Source: Bdellovibrio sp. (lineage in GTDB: Bacteria; Bdellovibrionota; Bdellovibrionia; Bdellovibrionales; Bdellovibrionaceae). Taken from it: a stretch of 8,665 nt of DNA. Shown piece after piece: positions 1 through 5,744 of this stretch. Numbering within the stretch: position 1 is the stretch's first letter; each line of letters opens with the position of its first letter. The translations under genes and the position numbers were made by a program. Location: contig JAHRXB010000248.1 of NCBI GenBank assembly GCA_019104905.1, positions 1 through 8,665 on the forward strand. Direction: 5' to 3'. The notes beneath the pieces were generated by a model, which saw nothing but the letters and a program-made list of their open reading frames with translations, searched no databases and had not been told where the DNA came from.

Positions 1-5
1 ATTTC

Positions 6-431
6 ATGACGGCCTTTGAGGTCTCTGAAAAATTATCACAAAACCCTGCCAAATCTGAATACGCCCGCAAAGATTTCGAAAAGCTTTACAAGTTCTGCAC
101 GGATCAAAATAAATTGGGGCTTCCGTTTAAAAACTGTGCCCAATATTCTTTGGGACTGCTTAAGCACTATGATCTTTTTCCCGAAGGCATCTATCCCGCA
201 TTTGAATTGACATATTTTTTCCTGACCAATCAAGCCGGAGCCGTCCTCAGTGTCAAAGAGGCTTTGGAAACCACCTCGGAGGTTTTGGCCGCTGGCCCCT
301 TAGCGCCGGAAAACTTCAAACGTGCTTTCAACTACTCTGTTTCGAAAAAAGGCCTGGATACATCCATGAAACAGAGTATGAGAATTGCCCTGGAAGTGGC
401 TAAAGCGTCGCTCAAAGAAAAAACACCGTGA
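6..431 (+). CDS. Hypothetical protein, possibly 5'-truncated by the window edge
   Basis: I do not recognise this family. From the ATG at base 6 the product is 141 residues, mostly predicted helical, with two cysteines about 14 residues apart near residues 31 and 44 (FCTDQ and KNCAQ) and a lysine-rich C-terminus. There is no signal peptide or membrane segment in the visible part. Only five bases precede the ATG and the frame is still open there, so this could be the C-terminal part of a longer, perhaps exported, protein; no ribosome-binding site can be assessed. The stop codon TGA (429-431) overlaps the ATG of the next gene by one base, so the two are probably co-transcribed and translationally coupled. 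Coding status is well supported by the clean long frame and the coupling; the start is uncertain and no function can be assigned. Confidence 0.7.
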   Translation: MTAFEVSEKLSQNPAKSEYARKDFEKLYKFCTDQNKLGLPFKNCAQYSLGLLKHYDLFPEGIYPAFELTYFFLTNQAGAVLSVKEALETTSEVLAAGPLAPENFKRAFNYSVSKKGLDTSMKQSMRIALEVAKASLKEKTP

Positions 432-1300
432 TGGCACTTTGGGGTTTATTGCTTTTAGCTTTCAGTGTCGGAGCCGCACCTCCCCCCAAACCTTCTCAGC
501 AAGTGAAGGTTGAGCTGGAATGGGAAGAAATCGTCGGCTCCACATTCTACGAAGTCGAAGTCTTAAGGAAGAATAAGACCCTGGTCACTACTTTGAAATC
601 TCCGACTCCGGTCATGAGTGTCCATCTGGAACCTGGCTATTACTTGGTCCGTGGCCGCGTGCGGGATCACTTCAATACTCAGGGAGAATGGTCTCGCCCT
701 AAAGAGTTTTTAGTGCCTCCTAAAAAAATTCAAGCCATTGCCGGACAAAGCAGTCAGATGCAAGTCGATCCAACGACCTTCATGGCTCCCTTAAAACTTC
801 ACTGGGATCCCCCCACAGGAGCTCATCACTATCGAATTGTCCTTTTTAATCAAGACGGAAAAGAAATCGCGAAACACGAAAGTTCTCAGCCGCAGTTTTC
901 CCTTTCGTTACGTCCGGGCGTTTACTCTTACAAAGTCACGCCGCTAACCCAAGATGGCGTCGAAGGTGAGACCTTTGAAAGTCCCAGCATGGTGGTAAAA
1001 TCCCGCCCCATTCCTGAAGTGGACGATGTCATCATGGAAGGGGAAAATCAAAAAGCACTTTTACAATGGAAAAAAAAGACAACTCTCCCCACCTCGGTAC
1101 GCCTGGAATATCAAAAACATTTCAGCACCCGTTGGACGCGGCTTCACCAGTCTGAGATCGTTGAAAGCCAGTGGTCTGTTCCTCCGGATCTCAAACCGGG
1201 TAAATACCGGGTTCTGCTGTGGAACAGAAATCGTTTTGGAGACGTCTCTTCGATTAAAACACTGGAGTTTGTCATTAAACCCCAGGAAAGCGTCTTGTAG
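431..1300 (+). CDS. Exported protein with three fibronectin type III-like repeats
   Basis: The product is 289 residues. Residues 1-16 form a hydrophobic signal-peptide-like segment ending in VGAA before a proline-rich stretch, although its N-region lacks the usual positive charge. The rest reads as three beta-sandwich modules of about 70 residues (roughly 25-93, 120-185 and 208-280). Each starts with an aromatic strand (LEWEE, LHWDP, LQWKK) and carries a matching turn-and-strand motif (LEPGYYLV, LRPGVYSY, LKPGKYRV). This is the FN3 pattern, so I infer a periplasmic or surface adhesion or scaffolding role; no catalytic motif is visible. The start chosen is the ATG at 431, overlapping the upstream stop as TGATG; a GTG at 428 in the same frame is an alternative adding one residue. 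No strong ribosome-binding site is seen, consistent with translational coupling. An A8 run lies at 1070-1077 in the third module. Confidence 0.82.
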   Translation: MALWGLLLLAFSVGAAPPPKPSQQVKVELEWEEIVGSTFYEVEVLRKNKTLVTTLKSPTPVMSVHLEPGYYLVRGRVRDHFNTQGEWSRPKEFLVPPKKIQAIAGQSSQMQVDPTTFMAPLKLHWDPPTGAHHYRIVLFNQDGKEIAKHESSQPQFSLSLRPGVYSYKVTPLTQDGVEGETFESPSMVVKSRPIPEVDDVIMEGENQKALLQWKKKTTLPTSVRLEYQKHFSTRWTRLHQSEIVESQWSVPPDLKPGKYRVLLWNRNRFGDVSSIKTLEFVIKPQESVL

Positions 1301-1303
1301 AAT
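1298..1303 (+). promoter_or_regulatory. Weak candidate -10 element for corA
   Basis: The hexamer TAGAAT, overlapping the stop codon of the FN3-repeat gene, matches a sigma-70 -10 element at five of six positions and lies 25 bases before the corA start. The best partner at 17-base spacing, TTAAAC at 1275-1280, is a poor -35 match. It may be chance; read-through from the upstream genes is the alternative way to transcribe corA. Confidence 0.22.
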
Positions 1304-1328
1304 TTAAAAAGCTTGTCATACTCAATTT

Positions 1329-2255
1329 ATGAAGCGCTTTGAACACCACTGGAAAGATTATAGATGGATTGACTGCGAGGCCCCTTCCCAGGAAGACCTC
1401 ACGCAACTTGCTGAAGAATTCCCGATCCCGTTGCAAGCCCTCACCACCTGCCTTGATCCCGAACATCTTCCAAAATGTGAATTCTTTGAAAAATCCTTAT
1501 TCTTCATCCTGCGCCATCACGATGTTCAGGCCAAACCCAAAGCCGCGACCATGCAAGAGCTGACAACCAAACTGGTGTTTTTTATTGGTAAAGATTTTGT
1601 CCTGACAATTCACCGTTCGCCCATCCCCTGCATTTCGGAGAAAAAAGACAAAGTCCCATTTGAGCAAATCAGCCTGGTGTCCCTGGTGAAGTTTCTTTGT
1701 CTGCAGACGATCAAAAGTTTCGATGCTCCCTTGGACGAATTGGATTCCAAAACAGACACCATTGAAGAACGTGTGTTCTCGCTAAAACGTCGAAATATTT
1801 TACGCGAAGGTTATATGATAAAAAGAAAAGTTTCTTCTTATCGTAAAATATTTAAGTTCACGACCGACATCTTTAACAAGATCCCGACAGAGGTGGAGCT
1901 GTCTTTGCGCGATCTTGCGCATATCCGCGAGCCCTTAGAAAAACACACTTTCTATGCCGATGACATCCATGAAGAAATATCGGGACTTTTAAGTCTGCAT
2001 CTGTCTTTGATGTCACAAAAAACCAACGAAGCTTCCTATCGCACTAACGAAGTCATGCGAGTTCTGACTGTGTTTTCAATCTTCTTTTTACCCCTCAATT
2101 TTATTGCCGGGGTTTATGGAATGAATTTTGAGAATATGCCCGAATTGAAATCACCCTATGGCTATTTTTTCACCTTGGGCTTGATGGCTCTTGTGGTGAC
2201 GGGAATCACCGTGTGGATCTATCGCAAGGGTTGGCTTAAGAAAGACGAGATTTAG
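1329..2255 (+). CDS. corA: CorA-family magnesium/cobalt transport protein
   Basis: This is a divalent-cation channel of the CorA family, which admits Mg2+ (and Co2+ or Ni2+) across the inner membrane as a homopentamer. The 308-residue product has the usual family length and layout: a large soluble N-terminal domain with an acidic and helical stalk, a first membrane helix at about 245-263, the selectivity motif YGMNFENMPEL with GMN at 264-266, a second membrane helix at about 278-299, and a basic tail (KGWLKK). All signature residues are present, so an active channel is expected. The ATG at 1329 has no recognisable Shine-Dalgarno sequence; no in-frame start lies just upstream. It follows the FN3-repeat gene by 28 bases and may be read with it or from a weak promoter there. 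Its stop codon overlaps that of the converging methyltransferase gene by four bases. CorA, ZntB and other GMN transporters share this fold; the intact MPEL loop favours CorA. Confidence 0.93.
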   Translation: MKRFEHHWKDYRWIDCEAPSQEDLTQLAEEFPIPLQALTTCLDPEHLPKCEFFEKSLFFILRHHDVQAKPKAATMQELTTKLVFFIGKDFVLTIHRSPIPCISEKKDKVPFEQISLVSLVKFLCLQTIKSFDAPLDELDSKTDTIEERVFSLKRRNILREGYMIKRKVSSYRKIFKFTTDIFNKIPTEVELSLRDLAHIREPLEKHTFYADDIHEEISGLLSLHLSLMSQKTNEASYRTNEVMRVLTVFSIFFLPLNFIAGVYGMNFENMPELKSPYGYFFTLGLMALVVTGITVWIYRKGWLKKDEI

Positions 2256-3073
2256 GTGCGCGCCCGCGCCTGCACAAAGGAATAAAAGAAAACTGCGTTG
2301 GGATCATTGGCGACCTTGGCCATTTCTTCTTTCATTCCCTGCACGATGTCTTCAGAAACGTACTGGGCGGCCACAAGTTGCTCGCTGGCGCTTAGCAAAA
2401 GCTCCGTCCAATACTCGATACAGTCTTTACGTGCCTGAGGATAGCGGTTGTCTAAGAACCATGTTTTGATTTCAGTTTGAATGTCTCGGTATCCAAGCTG
2501 CATAAGGAAATTTCCAAGCTTGGCCCCGACAAAAGGATCGCCCTTTTGTTCCAGTTGATACTCATTAAAGGCCATCCAATACTTCCATACATTGGGGGAA
2601 TAAGGATCCAAGAAGAAAGAGGCGTTCATCACTTCGGTGATATAAACTATCGAGCCGGAACGCAGCACTCGACGCACCTCCGAGAGCACGCGAATGGGGT
2701 CAGGAACATGTTCTAAAATCCAACATAAAAACGCGCCATCAAAAGAGTTCGCGGAAAAACTCATGGCCTTCGCGTCCATCTCCTTCAACTCAAAGCGCTC
2801 TTGCGCATAAGACAATTGACTTAGATGTTGCCGAGCCGCCCCCAGTTGTTTGGGACTGCGATCAATACCGGTCAATTGAATATCTGGAAAACGCCGCAAA
2901 AGAATTTCACTTTGGGCTCCAACCCCACAACCCACTTCCAGCAAATCTTTGACACCGGAAAAGTTGATATTCTGATAAACGGTGTATTCGCCAAAACGCG
3001 CCTGCTTACGCAAACGCTCTTGTTCGTCTTTAGAAAAACCATGCAGGTATGGGAAGTCCGTCGTTTCAGGCAT
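2252..3073 (-). CDS. Class I SAM-dependent methyltransferase
   Basis: The 273-residue product has the canonical Rossmann methyltransferase order. Motif I is EVGCGVGAQ (46-54), which binds S-adenosylmethionine. The acidic residue after strand 2 is D71 in GIDRSP. D100 lies in the MDAKAM segment, and the motif IV region is FDGAFLCWILEHVPDP (111-126). The C-terminal half (about 150-273), rich in aromatic residues, is probably the substrate-specific part and I cannot name the substrate. It is cytoplasmic, with no signal or membrane segment. The ATG at 3073 is supported by AAGGGG six bases upstream. It lies 27 bases after the DUF4105 gene on the same strand, so an operon is likely. The last codons overlap the end of corA on the opposite strand, leaving no space for a terminator between them. 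UbiE/COQ5-like and small-molecule methyltransferases share these motifs, so only the general activity is safe. Confidence 0.9.
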   Translation of the reverse strand: MPETTDFPYLHGFSKDEQERLRKQARFGEYTVYQNINFSGVKDLLEVGCGVGAQSEILLRRFPDIQLTGIDRSPKQLGAARQHLSQLSYAQERFELKEMDAKAMSFSANSFDGAFLCWILEHVPDPIRVLSEVRRVLRSGSIVYITEVMNASFFLDPYSPNVWKYWMAFNEYQLEQKGDPFVGAKLGNFLMQLGYRDIQTEIKTWFLDNRYPQARKDCIEYWTELLLSASEQLVAAQYVSEDIVQGMKEEMAKVANDPNAVFFYSFVQARART

Positions 3074-3079
3074 AAAAGG

Positions 3080-3085
3080 CCCCTT
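3080..3085 (-). promoter_or_regulatory. Ribosome-binding site of the methyltransferase gene
   Basis: AAGGGG on the minus strand ends six bases before the ATG at 3073, the right distance for a Shine-Dalgarno sequence. It lies wholly in the 27-base gap after the DUF4105 stop codon and fixes the methyltransferase start. Confidence 0.65.
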
Positions 3086-3100
3086 GCCTCTGAGTTTTTA

Positions 3101-5002
3101 TCAGTAGTAATTAAACAACTGCAGTCCGGCTTCCTCAAGAAATCTCTGATTACGATACAAAGCCCGAAGCCCCCAGGTTTTTGAAAAACTCCATTGAGTT
3201 TCTATCTGCGTGCGCAAGTAGTCTTGCCGATCCCAAGTAGAATCACGGCGATAATGCGCACTGGCTTGCCACTGCCACCAAGAACTCACCGAATAATGAA
3301 GTTCAAGCAGTGGTCCTACCCCCGCCCATAATTTGTTTTCAGACAACGTGGGACCATAGTGAGCCTCCCCTTGCAGTTGCGCGCTCAGATCCCAAACTCC
3401 TTGTCCCCATGTCCAACCGTACCCCAAGCGCACCACCCCCTCATGAGTCGGCAGGAAGTTTTCATTGCGAGTGCGTTCGACACCAAGCTTAAAGCGCCAT
3501 GATTTTTCGGGAAACAGGGAGCTCCAAGGACTGGCTGAAATCAATTCAAAAGCAGCAAAGTTTTCCAACTCAAGTTTTTTGGTTTCTAAGTCCGCATAGG
3601 AGGAACCATAGGAAAATCCCAGATCAAAAAAAGTGATCTGCGAATAAGATGGATAGCCCCAAGCAGGGTCCAAGCGATCATGCAAAGCAAAACGATGTGT
3701 GAGCGTTGCTAGATCCCCCGCTATCGAGTCGTGCAAATAGCCCACGCCCCAACGCCCCGAGGGATGCGCAAGATGAGGACGCTCTTCCGGTGGTGGATCA
3801 ATGGACACAGTCATCGGCCCCTCTGGAATCTCACTGCGCTTTCCTAGAACTTGCATCTTGAGTTGAAATTCACGTCCCGCCTCTTGAACTTCCTTGGAAT
3901 ATCGGAAGTCAATGTAGTCAATAAAGACATCCAACACCTTAGCTTGCGACTGTCCAGAAATTTCATCCTGAGTTTGAATCTGATGAACCAAGGTGTGAAG
4001 CTCGTTTTGTTCTGCTTCATTAAGGGACTTACTTCTTGCAAAGAAAACCTGACGCACGGAAGGTCGATACTTATAATCTTTAATCAGATCCGTCTTCGTC
4101 CACAAGACCCGCACGGTGTCTGCGGGAATCACATACTGATCTAACTTAGAAAGAATATCGACAGAAGAATCCGCCGCTTCCAAAATGGACAGCATATGGT
4201 AAGAGCAATTTTCCGTCAGATACCAATAATCAATCTGCGCTGGCCCCAACTCCCAAACATGGGCAATCAACATCTCAACGGCCGAAGGCCCCAAACGCAA
4301 TTCGTACTCCCATAAATCTCGGGATTCGGCGTTGTTGTATTCTCGAACCTTATAATAATAGGGAATAGAACGGAACTGACCGGGAAACATTCCAAAGAGA
4401 CCTTTAAAGCCATACAAAAAAGCGTTGTTCGTATTGGCTTCCGCGGCGTAGTTCAAACCGTAGTCTAAAAGCTCGTGGCGCTGTCCGTCTTTTACCGATG
4501 GAGCTTTGTTGATTCTCAGAAAGGTGTGCCCAAAGGCGGAGGACGGGTTGTTCAAGTAGTAACTTGAAAATACCAAAGAAACAGACTCTCCCTTCATGGC
4601 TTGAGCAAAAGCTTCGAATCTTTCACAGCGGATATCGGGCCAGTTCACTTTCACATTGTGAAGCTGAGCCTTAAGCCACTTATAGCGCGCGGGAAAACGG
4701 CATTGCGCATGGGTGAAGGTATCCTCCCCGACTTCTTGAAAAAATGCCGTGATTGTCGCCTGAAGCTCAGCTTGAGGATTCTTTTTACCTTGTGCAGAGA
4801 AAAAAAAAGTAGGACTGTCGATCTGACTTTCGCGAACTTGGAAAAAGTCTTTTTCATAATGCAACAGTTTGAACCACTGGCGGTTCTGATCCAACTTCTG
4901 CTCTTGCGCGTATTTAAGAACTTCATCCAGAGTTTCTTGGGAAGACTTCGCATGAGAAAGGGATGCCACAGCTAGTAATGAAACGAACAGAATCCAACGC
5001 AT
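3101..5002 (-). CDS. DUF4105 (Lnb-type N-terminal domain) outer-membrane protein
   Basis: Starting at the ATG at 5002 the product is 633 residues, beginning with a clear signal peptide (MRWILFVSLLAVASLSHA, cleaved about residue 18). An N-terminal helical region precedes the DUF4105 core at about 140-330, with the conserved motifs SSAFGHTFLRI (H159) and LTENCSYHML (C266 and H269). From about 410 to the end the sequence alternates aromatic and polar residues like a transmembrane beta-barrel and ends in NYY, an outer-membrane-type C-terminal aromatic. As I recall, the family is now named after Bacteroides Lnb, a lipoprotein N-acyltransferase; a thiol acyl-transfer activity here, with C266 and a histidine, is inference. 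The frame stays open upstream to 5101, but that stretch contains the terminator of the preceding gene and would bury the signal peptide, so 5002 is preferred. The ribosome-binding site is weak (AAAGAT). The methyltransferase gene follows after 27 bases. A T9 tract lies in codons near residue 66. Confidence 0.85.
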   Translation of the reverse strand: MRWILFVSLLAVASLSHAKSSQETLDEVLKYAQEQKLDQNRQWFKLLHYEKDFFQVRESQIDSPTFFFSAQGKKNPQAELQATITAFFQEVGEDTFTHAQCRFPARYKWLKAQLHNVKVNWPDIRCERFEAFAQAMKGESVSLVFSSYYLNNPSSAFGHTFLRINKAPSVKDGQRHELLDYGLNYAAEANTNNAFLYGFKGLFGMFPGQFRSIPYYYKVREYNNAESRDLWEYELRLGPSAVEMLIAHVWELGPAQIDYWYLTENCSYHMLSILEAADSSVDILSKLDQYVIPADTVRVLWTKTDLIKDYKYRPSVRQVFFARSKSLNEAEQNELHTLVHQIQTQDEISGQSQAKVLDVFIDYIDFRYSKEVQEAGREFQLKMQVLGKRSEIPEGPMTVSIDPPPEERPHLAHPSGRWGVGYLHDSIAGDLATLTHRFALHDRLDPAWGYPSYSQITFFDLGFSYGSSYADLETKKLELENFAAFELISASPWSSLFPEKSWRFKLGVERTRNENFLPTHEGVVRLGYGWTWGQGVWDLSAQLQGEAHYGPTLSENKLWAGVGPLLELHYSVSSWWQWQASAHYRRDSTWDRQDYLRTQIETQWSFSKTWGLRALYRNQRFLEEAGLQLFNYY

Positions 5003-5060
5003 AAATAGATCTTTGTGAGTCAGGTGCAATTTGGCAAGGAATTCTCTTCGATTTAAAAAT

Positions 5061-5093
5061 AAAAAACGCAGTGGTTTCGCCACTGCGTTTTTT
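5061..5093 (-). terminator. Strong rho-independent terminator after the DUF3015 gene
   Basis: The stem CGCAGTGG (5067-5074) pairs perfectly with CCACTGCG (5080-5087) around a five-base loop. It is extended by six A at 5061-5066 facing six T at 5088-5093, giving up to 14 pairs. On the minus strand the hairpin starts 24 bases after the DUF3015 stop codon and is followed by a U-tract. Because it has A on one side and T on the other it could also act on plus-strand transcripts, though no plus-strand gene ends here. Confidence 0.92.
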
Positions 5094-5117
5094 ATCTTCA
5101 CAGGGAAGATCTAGCTA

Positions 5118-5606
5118 CTAAGCACCACAAACGTTGTTTTGAGAGACAACTTGGTTGATGTTTGCTTCGATAGCTGCAGGTTGCATATTTGTTTCAACAA
5201 AGATTTTGTTGTAGTTCTTTTTCAAAGTTGCACCCATAACTTGTGAGTTACAACCCATCAAGTTCGCAAGACCCGCCAAAGTTTCACCTTGTCCACGAGC
5301 TGCGTCGTTAGCCAAAGCCACTTTGTTCACTTCGATGAATGCAGGAACTTCTTTACCAGATTTGAAGATGCCATCTTGTTGACAGTTCAAAGTACCCGTT
5401 GAGATACCGAAAGTTTGGTTTCCAGAAGTACCGTTGGTAGTGGCAGCAAGAACTTGGTTGCCATCAGAACCCATTACGATAGAACCCAATCCGCAACCAG
5501 CAGATCCGTAACCTTGTCCTGAAGCTTGAGCCAAAAGACCTTTCTTTTGAGCATGAGCTACACCAGATACCAACAAAGCTAATACTACGATTTTCGCCAA
5601 TTTCAC
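5118..5606 (-). CDS. Small exported DUF3015 family protein
   Basis: The product is 162 residues with a signal peptide (MKLAKIVVLALLVSGVAHA, cleavage after residue 19). The mature part carries the DUF3015 pattern: an AGCGLGS segment, a TTNGTSGNQTFGIS segment and a TLNC segment. Four cysteines (C38, C75, C119 and C160) could form two disulfides in the periplasm. The molecular function of the family is unknown. The start is the GTG at 5606, because GGAGG lies five bases upstream; the overlapping ATG two bases earlier runs into TGA at once, and the in-frame ATG at 5639 lacks a ribosome-binding site and would push the signal peptide inward. Codon choice (mostly GTT, GCT, AAC and GGT) is more uniform than in the neighbours, suggesting high expression. 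The gene has its own candidate promoter and a strong terminator, so it is probably transcribed alone. Confidence 0.88.
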   Translation of the reverse strand: MKLAKIVVLALLVSGVAHAQKKGLLAQASGQGYGSAGCGLGSIVMGSDGNQVLAATTNGTSGNQTFGISTGTLNCQQDGIFKSGKEVPAFIEVNKVALANDAARGQGETLAGLANLMGCNSQVMGATLKKNYNKIFVETNMQPAAIEANINQVVSQNNVCGA

Positions 5607-5611
5607 ATAAA

Positions 5612-5616
5612 CCTCC
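5612..5616 (-). promoter_or_regulatory. Strong ribosome-binding site deciding the GTG start of the DUF3015 gene
   Basis: GGAGG on the minus strand ends five bases before the GTG at 5606-5604. The spacing and strength select this GTG over the in-frame ATG at 5639, which lies upstream of the site itself. It is the best Shine-Dalgarno match in the window, in line with a highly translated gene. Confidence 0.75.
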
Positions 5617-5644
5617 GTGTGTGAGTTTTGGTTAACCATGGAAA

Positions 5645-5673
5645 ATTGTGAATTGTCTTCCCATCGTAGGCAA
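5645..5673 (-). promoter_or_regulatory. Candidate sigma-70-type promoter of the DUF3015 gene
   Basis: On the minus strand TTGCCT (5673-5668) and CACAAT (5650-5645) are separated by 17 bases; each matches four of six consensus positions. Transcription would begin near 5638 and give a leader of about 30 bases before the GTG start. Some promoter is expected here, because the gene upstream on the same strand ends at 5745 and the DUF3015 gene appears to be a separate unit. The exact hexamers are tentative. Confidence 0.35.
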
Positions 5674-5690
5674 ACAAAAATCTATTGCTG

Positions 5691-5724
5691 AGCCCGGTCA
5701 GTCGAGCTCGCCCTTAGTCGGGCT
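5691..5724 (-). terminator. Possible terminator or inverted repeat after the DUF429 gene
   Basis: AGCCCG (5691-5696) is complementary to CGGGCT (5719-5724). The 22-base interior holds a perfect 8-base palindrome, CGAGCTCG (5703-5710), and GCCC/GGGC can also form a shorter hairpin (5710-5723). It lies about 20 bases after the DUF429 stop at 5745, where a terminator is expected. However, on the minus strand a T-run comes only some ten bases after the stem, while on the plus strand TTTT follows directly. The role as terminator is therefore uncertain. Confidence 0.35.
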
Positions 5725-5744
5725 TTTGTTGGTGAATATTTACT

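Noticed and set aside
2256..2275. GC-rich inverted repeat (GTGC...GCAC) at the end of the methyltransferase gene as a terminator
   Set aside because: The stem is only four bases with a large loop and no T-tract follows on either strand; it is explained by Arg/Ala codons at the protein C-terminus.
2825..3184. Plus-strand open frame of 119 codons across the DUF4105/methyltransferase junction
   Set aside because: It is antisense to two supported genes and covers their ribosome-binding site; no protein features.
4601..4975. Plus-strand open frame of 124 codons opposite the start of the DUF4105 gene
   Set aside because: The opposite strand carries conserved family motifs and a signal peptide, whereas this frame has no coherent features.
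5003..5060. Promoter for the DUF4105 gene between the terminator and its start
   Set aside because: A promoter is expected here, but the best hexamers (such as TTGCCA with AAAGAT) match poorly or overlap the start codon, so none was called.
5003..5101. In-frame N-terminal extension of the DUF4105 protein by 33 residues
   Set aside because: It runs through the terminator hairpin of the preceding gene and would place the clear signal peptide in the interior; the ATG at 5002 directly starts the signal peptide.
5607..5639. Alternative ATG start of the DUF3015 protein adding 11 residues
   Set aside because: It has no ribosome-binding site, and the GGAGG sequence lies inside this stretch, pointing to the GTG at 5606.
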